Counted from the stretch's first letter, positions 26,031-35,225 are shown. The stretch is 48,985 bases of DNA from Mycoplasmatota bacterium (GCA_030600605.1 JAUVLT010000004.1:1-48985), one strand, 5' to 3'. A program made the numbers and translations. The notes: a model not told the origin generated them from the letters alone.

Positions 26031-28184
26031 TTAATTTCCGTTAATAATTGCAATCAACTCAGTATTACTATTAACATTTTCCATATAATAATCAACTTCA
26101 ATACCTGATTCAATACTATCATATCTTGAATCAGTTAACATTCCAGTACTACTTATTAACAATCCTGATCCATCAGGTGTTAATATAGCAGCAATTGAGC
26201 AAGCACCACCACTTGAGTTTTGACCAACAATAGTAGCAATACCCATATCTTTAGCAACACTTGTCATTAAGTTAGCAGCACTAAATGTAACTCCAGATGT
26301 TAGAATGTACCAATCAACATCAGCAGCAGTATTTTCAGTACTCATAAACCATGATTCAGTAGCTCCACTAGTTACATCTTTACTATGAATTCCAATTGGT
26401 TCATCAGTTAAGAATCCTAATATTTGGAAAGTACTTCCTAGTATTCCTCCGCCATTACAAGTTAAATCAATAACAATGCTTTCAACTGTACCAAGCGCAA
26501 GTAATGCATTCAAACTAGCTTCAAATTCATCTGGTGTTTCAGCTTCAAATCCATCAATAAAAATAATTCCGATTTTACCACCATCAATAACTCGATAGGC
26601 TGATTTAGAATCACATGCATCCTCTAAATCCCAATATGTTTCATAATATTCTTGAGAGTTAGGGCCTAAGTCACTAAGCATCAAATTTAATTCATAATTG
26701 CTTTCATAGTAACCTGAGAACATATGTGATGTATGTAAATCGTCACGGCTATAAGCAGCTCTAAATATTGCTTTATATAATGCTCTATCATCAGAATTTA
26801 CAAAATTACTATAATATATACTAAATTCATCATAATAACTTTCTACTTCTTGTTCTTCTCTTAATCCATAAAAATAATCAAATATAAAGATAACAAAATC
26901 ATAACTCGCTTCTTTCAAATCATTTGGCATATCTTCGGTATTAAGAGAACTATTCATTACAGTAGTTCCAACTGTATCATCGTCCATCAATTGATAAGTA
27001 TCTACACCCCATAATTTATCACCATTATAATAAACATCATACATTCCACCTGAATAAAATAAATTAGCAAAATGGAAAGGAATTAAATATTTATCATTAT
27101 GAACTACTAAATCAAAATCATAATCATCAAAATCAATAGTTACTACATTTGGATCAGTAGATACATAATTTACTGTTTCTAGTCCAGTCCCAAAATCAGT
27201 TTGTGTTTCTTCAGATATTCCGTCAAAGAATGAAAAATCGTTAATACTTAATGTATTTTGAGTAAAATCATAAAGCATTTCCATATAATAATCATCTTCA
27301 TCTTCTCCACCATCAATTATATAAGAAACTGTTAATTGATCGCCAACTCCAACAACACTCAACTCATCACTTACAATTGCTCCAGTTAATAAAGTAATGA
27401 AATCTTGAACATCAATATATGGTAAATTTCCATTATTCATATAATAGATATTTGCATTCCCACTAGCAACGATATATTCATCAGCTAAACTTTCAAACGG
27501 GAAAGAAACAGTTGAAGTTACTAGATTATCGTCCTCTTTAACAAGATTAAATACAAAATCTTTTGTTTCATCAAATTCACCATTTCTTAAAGATGCAGTT
27601 AGTGTAACTGTCTCATCACCTTCAATAAATCCAGGTCTATTAATATGACCTCTAGTACTTATTAATCTTTCATCACTAGATGCCCATGAAATGTAACTAC
27701 CTTTTTCTCCTCTAGTTGGTAATGTTAAGTCTTCAGTGACATTTAGATTTATACCATCTAATAAGTTTTCTTTGTCATAAGCAACATCTGCTTCATCAGT
27801 ATTTGGAATGATTACTTCATCCAAACTTATAACAGTTGCGTTAAAAGCTTTTTGAAGTGTTATTCCTCCGTAACTTAATGTAGCAACTAATTGGATATAT
27901 TTATCTCCATCTTCGAATAAAGCTCTAACAACAACACCATCATTGCTTATTGCAGCAGGATTATTTGATTCCCATGTAATAACAACATCATGTAATCCAC
28001 TTGTTGGTAAAGTAATATTTTCTATTAAACTATCTATATTTCCTAAAGTTAATGCTTCTTGTGCTTCTAATATTTTTTCAGCATCTGTTAAAACAACCGG
28101 GTCATCAATAACAGGTTCAGGATTACATGCTGAAAGTGTGAACACCATCGTTAAAAAAAGTAAAAATATAAATCCTTTTTTCAT
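26031..28184 (-). CDS. Lipoprotein with two atrophied Ig domains and an S41 peptidase-like domain
   Basis: A 717-aa surface lipoprotein; lipobox FTLSAC lipidates C20. Two atrophied-Ig-type domains lie at about 35-120 and 136-215, each with LPT-x-G ... W-x-SS and a closing V-x-L-x-A-x-L, the same module type found in OppA. A middle domain (about 222-400) is unassigned. The carboxy-terminal 185 residues resemble family S41 peptidases: IGIIFIDGFE, DLTCNGGGILG (574-584) and the nucleophile motif TSGVTFSAANLM with Ser635. The CtpA catalytic Lys position (usually GKG after the nucleophile strand) reads GQNSSGGACS, so it is either a tricorn-like variant or inactive. Ribosome site AGGAGGAG. Probably a surface protease or a peptide-binding protein (inference). 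Confidence 0.82.
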   Translation of the reverse strand: MKKGFIFLLFLTMVFTLSACNPEPVIDDPVVLTDAEKILEAQEALTLGNIDSLIENITLPTSGLHDVVITWESNNPAAISNDGVVVRALFEDGDKYIQLVATLSYGGITLQKAFNATVISLDEVIIPNTDEADVAYDKENLLDGINLNVTEDLTLPTRGEKGSYISWASSDERLISTRGHINRPGFIEGDETVTLTASLRNGEFDETKDFVFNLVKEDDNLVTSTVSFPFESLADEYIVASGNANIYYMNNGNLPYIDVQDFITLLTGAIVSDELSVVGVGDQLTVSYIIDGGEDEDDYYMEMLYDFTQNTLSINDFSFFDGISEETQTDFGTGLETVNYVSTDPNVVTIDFDDYDFDLVVHNDKYLIPFHFANLFYSGGMYDVYYNGDKLWGVDTYQLMDDDTVGTTVMNSSLNTEDMPNDLKEASYDFVIFIFDYFYGLREEQEVESYYDEFSIYYSNFVNSDDRALYKAIFRAAYSRDDLHTSHMFSGYYESNYELNLMLSDLGPNSQEYYETYWDLEDACDSKSAYRVIDGGKIGIIFIDGFEAETPDEFEASLNALLALGTVESIVIDLTCNGGGILGSTFQILGFLTDEPIGIHSKDVTSGATESWFMSTENTAADVDWYILTSGVTFSAANLMTSVAKDMGIATIVGQNSSGGACSIAAILTPDGSGLLISSTGMLTDSRYDSIESGIEVDYYMENVNSNTELIAIINGN

Positions 28185-28262
28185 TGTAAATCTCCTCCTA
28201 ATTTATAATATCAATATACATTATACTACTTTTTGTCACAAAAAAACATATAAAAATAAAAA

Positions 28263-28288
28263 AGACCAACAAATTATAATGCTGGTCT
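28263..28288 (-). terminator. Terminator of the methyltransferase-GH3-GGDEF operon
   Basis: Leftward: AGACCAGCA, 8-nt loop, TGTTGGTCT with one G-U pair, then TTTTTTA. It overlaps the stop codon of the GGDEF/HD-GYP gene. Confidence 0.82.
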
Positions 28289-30784
28289 GTTTTCCAAACT
28301 TAAAGTGTCTAATTTTCCTGTTTCAATCATTGAGATAAAGAGTTTCACTAAAACAGGATCAAATTGTTTACTTGCATTTTTCTTTAATTCATAAATTGCT
28401 TGTTCCAAAGTAAGACCACGTCGGTAAGGACGATCAGTAGTCATCGCATCGAAAGAATCAGCTATACAAATAACCCTTCCAAGCAATGGAATATTCTCTC
28501 CTTTAATTCCTCTAGGATACCCTTGACCATCATAACGTTCATGATGACTAATAATAACAGGAACAGTATCCAATAAATTAGGAATATGTTTAATTATGTT
28601 GATTGATTGAACTACATGTGATTTCATGATTTCCATTTCATCATCGGTTAAAAATCCCGGCTTAGATAAAACACTTTCAGGTATTCCCACCTTACCGATA
28701 TCATGTAGTAATCCGGCGTTTTTAACAATTTCAATATCCTTACTTTCAAAGTTTGCTTCCTTAGCTAAAGCAGCAGCTAATATGGCAACATTATTAGAAT
28801 GACCATATGTGTAATGATCTTTCGCATCAATCATCGCAGCTAATGCGTAAACACTCGACAAATGCGCTGCTTTTATTTGTTCTTGAATTTCACTGTTAGC
28901 ATTTCTCGAAGTATGATTTTCAATATATAGCATTGCTTTATTTCGACCACTTTGTTTTCCATAATACATTGCTTCATCTGATTTTCTTAAAACATCTTCA
29001 AGAGTATTTCCATCATCCGGATATGAAGCTGCCCCTATTGTTACAGTTAAGAATTCTTTAATATCACTTGATAATAAAAATTCATCTTCCACCGCTCTTC
29101 TAATTCTTTCAATTGCTTTCAAAGTTATTGGACCGGAAATATTTGGCATAAAGATAACAAATTCTTCTCCACCATATCTTACAATTAAATCATCTTTATA
29201 ACTGTTTTTACTTAAAATATCAGCTATTCTTTTTAACGCTTCATCACCTGCAAAATGCCCATACAAATCATTATAAATTTTAAACTGATCAATATCGACC
29301 ATAGCAAGGCTAAACTTTTCAAACGTTTCATTTAGTATCCAATTTGAAACAGTATCATGAAAATATCGATGATTATATAATTTTGTTAATTCATCTGTAA
29401 TTGATTGTTTTTTCATAATTTCAATTGTTTTCGCATTTTCAATAATGGCAGCTGCGTTATTAATAATTGTTTGTAAGAATTCTGTTTCATCTTCACTGTA
29501 TGGTGTATCATCACTTCTTCCTGATATGATAACCATTCCAATAAGATCATCTAAATATCTTATGGGAGCAATAATTTCTGTATCTAATAATTTGATTACT
29601 TGTTTTTCTTGATCCCATAATCCCTTAAAACTAACATGATTATTGATTTGTGAACTCAATAATAAAGAATTTCCATTCTTAAACCAACTCACAATCGGAT
29701 GATTAAATTTGAGATGAAGATTACTATGATCTGAATATTCTAAAGTTGTATCACTTAAGATATACTTATTAGAATTTTTCAACATAATACTTATTTCTTT
29801 TGAATCAATAGCATTTCTAATTGCCTTAATAAGAGAACCAGTTATAATATCAAGACTAAGTGCTGAGTTAACAAGATTACTAAATTCTCTTAAGATTATT
29901 TGACGATCTGTTGTCGCTCTAAAAAAGATATGATTTATCCATTTCTGGAGTAATCTTCTTATTGGCTCTAATAGTAAAAATACTGGTACCATAAATAATA
30001 CTGTTGTAAAAATATCGGTAATCCCCCAAAATGTTAATGTTTGATATGAAAATATTACTACACTTACATAGATTACAAATAAAACTACATTATATAAGGA
30101 AAAAGATAGTCCTTTTTTAACTACTAAGTTTATTTCTAAAAACTTATTACGATATATTGAATACGTGATTAATACCGCATTAGTAGCATTAAATAAGATA
30201 TCAATCCCATATTCTCCTAAAGTAGTATTTAAGTTTATTGCAGCTCCAATAAGCACCAAAGAAATCCCAATTATTACTAATTTAACCTTCTTAATACTTA
30301 TTTCATTTCTTTTAACTTTTAATACCATATTTATAATAGCTAAAAGACTGTATGAAATTCCTACTACAGCAACTACATATGCCCCATATCCTATTTCATA
30401 AGTAAAGATTCCCTCACTATAAGAAGCTGATTTCACCACGTGTCCCATAAGAGCTAGAGTGATTTGGACAGCAACTAAAAAATATCCAATATAAAGAACA
30501 AACTTACCCTTATAATTTTCTGATAACACGTAACTAAATCTTAATAATAAAACAGGAACACTTACAAATCCAATTAAGAGGAATTTATCCCAAAACAGTG
30601 AACTTGGAGGCATATCTGTCTTCATTAAAAACGAGCCTAAAGACCATATAATCATCGCGATTATATAAAGACTAAAGGCTTTAGATAGTTTTGTTTTATT
30701 AGAAGATAAAATAATAACTAATATAAATATATACAAAACTAATGAGATTATTGGAATAATTGTTATTTCAGTCAAAATTATCAT
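28274..30784 (-). CDS. Membrane sensor with GAF, GGDEF and HD-GYP domains (c-di-GMP turnover)
   Basis: An 836-aa signalling protein. Eight or so helices fill residues 1-275 (histidine-kinase-type 7TM sensor layout). A GAF-like domain lies at about 300-455, a diguanylate cyclase at about 462-620 and an HD-GYP phosphodiesterase at about 636-820. The cyclase active site RYGGEEF (536-542) is intact. The inhibitory RxxD site is absent, since the expected position reads YKDD. The phosphodiesterase has HDIGK (694-698) and HHERYDGQGYP (747-757), both intact. It may thus both make and degrade c-di-GMP, switched by the sensor. Start has GGAGTGAT upstream and follows the GH3-like stop by 20 nt, so the three leftward genes form one operon. 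Confidence 0.92.
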   Translation of the reverse strand: MIILTEITIIPIISLVLYIFILVIILSSNKTKLSKAFSLYIIAMIIWSLGSFLMKTDMPPSSLFWDKFLLIGFVSVPVLLLRFSYVLSENYKGKFVLYIGYFLVAVQITLALMGHVVKSASYSEGIFTYEIGYGAYVVAVVGISYSLLAIINMVLKVKRNEISIKKVKLVIIGISLVLIGAAINLNTTLGEYGIDILFNATNAVLITYSIYRNKFLEINLVVKKGLSFSLYNVVLFVIYVSVVIFSYQTLTFWGITDIFTTVLFMVPVFLLLEPIRRLLQKWINHIFFRATTDRQIILREFSNLVNSALSLDIITGSLIKAIRNAIDSKEISIMLKNSNKYILSDTTLEYSDHSNLHLKFNHPIVSWFKNGNSLLLSSQINNHVSFKGLWDQEKQVIKLLDTEIIAPIRYLDDLIGMVIISGRSDDTPYSEDETEFLQTIINNAAAIIENAKTIEIMKKQSITDELTKLYNHRYFHDTVSNWILNETFEKFSLAMVDIDQFKIYNDLYGHFAGDEALKRIADILSKNSYKDDLIVRYGGEEFVIFMPNISGPITLKAIERIRRAVEDEFLLSSDIKEFLTVTIGAASYPDDGNTLEDVLRKSDEAMYYGKQSGRNKAMLYIENHTSRNANSEIQEQIKAAHLSSVYALAAMIDAKDHYTYGHSNNVAILAAALAKEANFESKDIEIVKNAGLLHDIGKVGIPESVLSKPGFLTDDEMEIMKSHVVQSINIIKHIPNLLDTVPVIISHHERYDGQGYPRGIKGENIPLLGRVICIADSFDAMTTDRPYRRGLTLEQAIYELKKNASKQFDPVLVKLFISMIETGKLDTLSLENRPAL

Positions 30785-30804
30785 AGTATCACTCCGTTAG
30801 TATT

Positions 30805-32379
30805 TTATACCCCATCACTGCATGTGATCAATTTTGCCAACTCTTCCCCAGAAGGATTTATTTTTGAAATATTATTGTTAAATAATTGTTTATATTTTTC
30901 AAAAGATCCATCTTCTAATATTGTTAATTTTAATGGATCATGTCCAAGCAAAGCATGAACATCATTATAATCTGAATCTAATAATTTCATTTGATCATTA
31001 ATCTTTTCTCGAATACCAGAAATACTCTCTCCCAGTCCATTCTCGATATATATATTGATGTACGGTCTTGACTCTCCATACTCTTTACAAGCTGTCCAAT
31101 CCTTAATTTCTAATCCTGATAATTTGATTGAATCTCCAATAATCTGTTTAGTAATTCTTGTAAAACCTGAGAGATCAATTATATTATTAACACGATCAAG
31201 GTATTTAACTTGTGGTAAATTTATTTCATCTTCAACATTAGTTAGACCAACACATTTTAGCACATCACCAATTCGATATCTAACAAATGCTCCTCCTCTT
31301 AATTTTGTTATTACTAATTCGTAAGTTTCTCCAGGAATTATCTCATTAAATAAAAGTGTTTTTGGAATATATCCTTCAATCTCCTCTTCTTTTATCATTT
31401 CCTCTTCTGGAATAAACTCTATGAAGTTTACATCTGGAAAAAACGTTAATCCATTCCTGCTCCAAGTTTCAGTGGCTACTGCCGCTGATTCAGTTCCACC
31501 AAATATCTCTAGTGGAGTTTTTCCAAAGTAATACTCAATTTGAGATTTATAAGTATCTGAATCGGTACCCCCACATACTATACCTTTAAATTCAAATAAA
31601 TCTTTAGGAAGTAATCGTTCTCTTTTAATTTTCTTTTTATACCCTGCTTTTAACATTTTAACAGCTTGTTTGAAATTTGATGGCATTCCAATTCGACCAC
31701 TATTTGATCCGCTTTCAAAACCCTCTCCAATTTTCACTAAAACACTAGATAAGCCGAAAAATAAATCAGCTCCCCTTTTAACTGCTAAATTAAACCCAAC
31801 TTTGTTTCGATCTCTAAAGCTCAGTTTCTCAGCTTGATCAGTTGATGGTAAATATTTAAAATCAATTTCATGTTTCAAAATATATGGTGCAAATCCAGTA
31901 AGATAAGGCAATGGAGCCATACCATATAAAAAACGATCAAAATTTCGAAGTGTGAAATGACCTCTTTTTTTACTAGTCGATAATATTAAACTAGATAAAA
32001 ACATCTTAGTATGTTCCTCTACCATTGTTTTTGAATACGGAGCTAATTTAATTGGCTTTTTACCACCTTTCCAAGTTGTTTGAACCCAGTGTAATGGTTC
32101 ACTTGGTAAATCTTCACTTCTTTGGTTAAGTAAAGTATCCGCATAATCATCATAAGTTGTAAGAGGTACATATTTCCTAAAATCATTCATATTATGAATA
32201 TCAGTAGGTCCTAACAATTTTTTACCCAGTTTACATTTGCTTAATAAGTCAATTTGCTCTAAAAGTAATCTCTCTTGAATTTCCATGAATTCAGAAAGTT
32301 CTAAATCTAGAAACCCTAAATAAGCTTTCCAAATCCTGTCATAATCTTCATCAAGTAACATTTGTCTCAAGTCTTTCAT
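30805..32379 (-). CDS. GH3-family acyl-adenylating enzyme
   Basis: A 524-aa protein of the GH3 auxin-responsive-promoter family, ATP-dependent enzymes that adenylate a carboxylic acid and usually join it to an amino acid. Visible motifs: LAPYSKTMVEEHTKM (amino-terminal ATP region, GxxS/T-like), FGGTESAAVA (320s) and the family mark ITKLRGGAFVRYRIGDVL, followed by KYLDRVNNIIDLSG. Bacterial members lie in lipid or secondary-metabolite clusters and are mostly uncharacterised. The ATG at 32379 follows GGAGG by 5 nt and overlaps the methyltransferase stop by four bases (ATGA). Pairing with a membrane methyltransferase suggests modification of a lipid or small acid (inference). Confidence 0.82.
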   Translation of the reverse strand: MKDLRQMLLDEDYDRIWKAYLGFLDLELSEFMEIQERLLLEQIDLLSKCKLGKKLLGPTDIHNMNDFRKYVPLTTYDDYADTLLNQRSEDLPSEPLHWVQTTWKGGKKPIKLAPYSKTMVEEHTKMFLSSLILSTSKKRGHFTLRNFDRFLYGMAPLPYLTGFAPYILKHEIDFKYLPSTDQAEKLSFRDRNKVGFNLAVKRGADLFFGLSSVLVKIGEGFESGSNSGRIGMPSNFKQAVKMLKAGYKKKIKRERLLPKDLFEFKGIVCGGTDSDTYKSQIEYYFGKTPLEIFGGTESAAVATETWSRNGLTFFPDVNFIEFIPEEEMIKEEEIEGYIPKTLLFNEIIPGETYELVITKLRGGAFVRYRIGDVLKCVGLTNVEDEINLPQVKYLDRVNNIIDLSGFTRITKQIIGDSIKLSGLEIKDWTACKEYGESRPYINIYIENGLGESISGIREKINDQMKLLDSDYNDVHALLGHDPLKLTILEDGSFEKYKQLFNNNISKINPSGEELAKLITCSDGV

Positions 32380-32942
32380 CTTTTCCTCCAGTTTAATGTA
32401 GTAAAGCATTTTTCAATGCTTTGATAGCTCGGTAAAATCATTGGTGTTGATTGAATATAGTTTCCATAATTATCAAACAACTTACTAAAAATATAACGTT
32501 CTTGAATAGAGACATAAAGAATATTTATTACAGTCCAAGTTAACCCAGCATAAAGCACAAAGTAATTTTGGAAGTAGATAGCTCCAAAAAGATATACAAA
32601 TAAGAACCATAAAACTCCAGGATGTCTTGAAAGTGCATAAGTTCCTGTCGTAATAAGCCTACTCTTATTTTTATATTGATAAGTATTTTTACCTACTTCA
32701 ATAAAAACTGAATAAATTAATAAAAGCAATGCTAAAATTGCAATTGTCAAAGAAATAATTCTAAATGAAAATGAAAAAGTAATATCACTATTAATTCTCA
32801 CAATGAGTACAGTGCTGATAATAATAATTGAAAAACCACTAACGCCAAAAAAGTATTTAACAATGCTCTTCTCAAACAAAGAACAAATATCAAATAATAA
32901 TAACATTACGAATCCTAAAACTCCTAATCCCAAATAAATCAT
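32376..32942 (-). CDS. Membrane methyltransferase of the isoprenylcysteine/phospholipid type
   Basis: A 188-aa protein with five or so helices. The carboxy-terminal half has the ICMT/PEMT pattern: ITTGTYALSRHPGVLWF (cofactor-binding Arg-His-Pro) and QERYIFSKLFDNYGNYIQSTPMILP, which corresponds to the ERxL...FGxxYxxY...P end motif. Such enzymes use S-adenosylmethionine to methylate lipids or prenylated carboxylates within the membrane. I choose the ATG at 32942 because GAGG lies 8 nt upstream; the ATG at 32948 is too close. First gene of the operon with the GH3-like and GGDEF/HD-GYP genes. Confidence 0.72.
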   Translation of the reverse strand: MIYLGLGVLGFVMLLLFDICSLFEKSIVKYFFGVSGFSIIIISTVLIVRINSDITFSFSFRIISLTIAILALLLLIYSVFIEVGKNTYQYKNKSRLITTGTYALSRHPGVLWFLFVYLFGAIYFQNYFVLYAGLTWTVINILYVSIQERYIFSKLFDNYGNYIQSTPMILPSYQSIEKCFTTLNWRKR

Positions 32943-33033
32943 CAACATTACCTCACTTTCAAAATTTCTTATCAGTCTTTATAAAAACAATCCTTTGTAT
33001 ATATATTAAATAATAGTAATATATATGAAAAGG

Positions 33034-33061
33034 TCATATATGAGCCATAGACCATATATGA
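33034..33061. repeat. Two copies of the palindrome CATATATG, 18 bp apart
   Basis: TCATATATGA at 33034-33043 and CATATATGA at 33053-33061, within GGTC/GACC context. They lie between the leftward methyltransferase operon and the rightward buk operon, about 95 bp from the former's start. Could be a paired operator; in such AT-rich DNA chance is possible. Confidence 0.35.
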
Positions 33062-33167
33062 ACTACTTTTGTAATTTTTAAAATTAAAATATCCAAGAGT
33101 TTTTGATACTTATAAACGGCTTTATTTAGCGTGTATTATCCTGATTGGAAAAATCTTTAAAATCGTC

Positions 33168-33196
33168 TTGCTGTGTAAACGCTATCATGTTATAAT
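33168..33196 (+). promoter_or_regulatory. buk-ptb-PEPCK operon promoter
   Basis: -35 TTGCTG (33168-33173), 17-nt spacer, -10 TATAAT (33191-33196). Predicted start near 33203, giving a leader of about 40 nt to the buk start. Confidence 0.78.
33174..33187. promoter_or_regulatory. cre site inside the buk promoter spacer
   Basis: TGTAAACGCTATCA fits the cre pattern TGWAANCGNTNWCA at all 14 positions. It fills the spacer between -35 and -10, where a bound CcpA-type protein would prevent polymerase binding. Expected effect: repression when sugar is plentiful. Confidence 0.72.
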
Positions 33197-33242
33197 GTAG
33201 TCGTGATTTTTCAAAATTTTTATTACAACTTAGGAGGAACTT

Positions 33243-34313
33243 ATGAAATATAGAATATTAGCAATAAATCCCGGTTCTACTTCTACCAAAATTGCTGTCT
33301 ATGAAAATGAATTATTATTTTATAAAAAGAATATTAAACACAAGACAGAATTTATCAATTCTTTTGATAAAATTATTGATCAATACTCTTTTAGAGAAGA
33401 ATCAATTCTCGATACTTTAAAAGAAGAAAATATCGATTTAAATTCTTTCGATGCAATTGTTGGGCGTGGTGGAATGTTAAAACCAATTGAAGGCGGAACA
33501 TATTTAGTAAATGATATTATGATAAAATACGTCAGAGAGGCTCCTAGAGGTGAACATGCATCTAATTTAGGATGTGTTTTAGCAAAAGAACTTGCTGATG
33601 CAATAAATAAACCTTCTTATATTGTTGATCCAGTTGCAGTTGATGAAATGGAAGATATTGCTAGATATACCGGAATGCCAGAAATAAAAAGACAAAGTTT
33701 ATTTCATGCTTTAAATCAAAAAGCTGTTGGTTTAAAAACAGCAATTCATTTAAATAAAAACTATCATGATCTTAATTTAATTATTGCTCATCTTGGTGGC
33801 GGTATAAGTGTTGGTGTTCATAAATTAGGTCGAGTAGTTGATGTAAATAACGCCCTTGATGGTGACGGCCCAATGTCCCCTGAACGTAGTGGAACTGTTC
33901 CAATGGGACCACTATACAAAATGGCATTTAGTGGGAAATATACTTTAAAAGAAATCAAACGTAAAAATTATGGTAACGGTGGTATTGTTGCATATTTAGG
34001 TACAAATGATGGATCTGAATTTGAAAATAGAATCAACGCTGGTGATAAGGAAGCTGCGTTTATCATTGAAGTAATGTGTTACCAAATAGCTAAAGAAATC
34101 GGAGCTGGATCTACTGTTTTAAAAGGAAAAGTAGATGCAATAGTTTTAACTGGTGGATTAGCATTTAATAAAATGATTGTCGACTCAATAACAGAGAAAG
34201 TTTCTTTTATCAGCAATATCTTAGTTTTCCCTGGTGAAGACGAAATGGAAGCATTAGCACTAGGAGCTTTAAGAGTTTTAAATGGTGAAGAGAAACATAA
34301 AGAATACACTTAG
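33243..34313 (+). CDS. buk: Butyrate kinase
   Basis: A 356-aa acyl-phosphate kinase of the acetate/butyrate kinase fold, converting butyryl phosphate and ADP to butyrate and ATP. Visible motifs: amino-terminal NPGSTSTKIAVYENE, the phosphate loop IIAHLGGGISVGVH and the carboxy-terminal AIVLTGGLAFNKMIVDSI. Length fits Buk (about 355) rather than acetate kinase (about 400). Branched-chain acyl phosphates are possible substrates. The initiation region CTTAGGAGGAACTTATGA is repeated exactly before the next gene. First gene of buk-ptb-PEPCK, in the opposite order from the clostridial ptb-buk pair. Confidence 0.94.
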   Translation: MKYRILAINPGSTSTKIAVYENELLFYKKNIKHKTEFINSFDKIIDQYSFREESILDTLKEENIDLNSFDAIVGRGGMLKPIEGGTYLVNDIMIKYVREAPRGEHASNLGCVLAKELADAINKPSYIVDPVAVDEMEDIARYTGMPEIKRQSLFHALNQKAVGLKTAIHLNKNYHDLNLIIAHLGGGISVGVHKLGRVVDVNNALDGDGPMSPERSGTVPMGPLYKMAFSGKYTLKEIKRKNYGNGGIVAYLGTNDGSEFENRINAGDKEAAFIIEVMCYQIAKEIGAGSTVLKGKVDAIVLTGGLAFNKMIVDSITEKVSFISNILVFPGEDEMEALALGALRVLNGEEKHKEYT

Positions 34314-34322
34314 GAGGAACTT

Positions 34323-35225
34323 ATGATTAAATCAATTGATGAATTAATATTAAAAGCAAAAAAAATCGAAACCAAAACAATGGTTGTTGCATGTGCTGCA
34401 GATCAACATGTTCTAGAGGCAGTTGAACTCGCTCGCAAGAACAATATCATTAATGGAATTTTAGTTGGCGATGAAATACAAATTAAAAATATCCTAAGAT
34501 CTCTAAAATATAATGAAAATGACTACAAATTCATTAATGAAATTGACCAAACTAAAGCTTGTATTGCAGCTGTAAAACTTGTTAATAAAGAAAAAGGATT
34601 TTTCCTTATGAAGGGCCTTGTTGGTACTAGCATAATCTTAAAAGCTGCATTAAACAAAGACTATGGATTAAGAACTCATAACAGAATTTCCCATGTGAGT
34701 GTATTAGAAGTTGACTCATATAATAAACTTATCTTTATGAGTGATGGAGCAATGAATATTGCTCCAAATCTTGATGAAAAAAGACAAATAGTTGAAAACT
34801 CAGTTATGGTAGCTCATTCTCTTGGACTAGATAACCCAAAAGTAGGAATAATTGGCGCAGTTGAAAAAGTCAATCCTCAAATGGAAGCCACTTTAGATGC
34901 TGAACAACTGATAAAGATGAATAAAGAAGGAGTAATTAAAGAATGTATTGTAGGTGGTCCTTTCGCAATTGATAATGCAATAAACAAGGAAGCTGCTCTT
35001 CACAAGGGGATAACTGATCCTATCGCTGGAGAAATAGATATTTTAATTATGCCTAGAATTGAAGCAGGAAATATATTTTACAAAACAATGATGTTTTTAG
35101 CAAATGCTAGAGGAGCTAGCATCATTGCTGGTGCTACAAAACCAATTGTTTTAACTAGTAGAGCAGATTCATCTGATAGTAAATTCAACTCTATTGCTCT
35201 TGCGGCAATAGTTGCTGATTTATAA
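34323..35225 (+). CDS. ptb: Phosphate butyryltransferase
   Basis: A 300-aa phosphotransacylase that makes butyryl phosphate from butyryl-CoA for Buk. The family pattern is seen in VVACAADQHVLEAVELARKN, VLEVDSYNKLIFMSDGAMNI (split as VLEVDSYNKL and FMSDGAMNI) and GPFAIDNAINKEAALHKGI, with MPRIEAGNIFYKTM near the end. Starts 9 nt after buk stops, with the same ribosome binding site. Together the two genes give one ATP by substrate-level phosphorylation. The genes forming butyryl-CoA are not in the window, so the acyl group could also come from branched-chain keto acids. Confidence 0.94.
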   Translation: MIKSIDELILKAKKIETKTMVVACAADQHVLEAVELARKNNIINGILVGDEIQIKNILRSLKYNENDYKFINEIDQTKACIAAVKLVNKEKGFFLMKGLVGTSIILKAALNKDYGLRTHNRISHVSVLEVDSYNKLIFMSDGAMNIAPNLDEKRQIVENSVMVAHSLGLDNPKVGIIGAVEKVNPQMEATLDAEQLIKMNKEGVIKECIVGGPFAIDNAINKEAALHKGITDPIAGEIDILIMPRIEAGNIFYKTMMFLANARGASIIAGATKPIVLTSRADSSDSKFNSIALAAIVADL

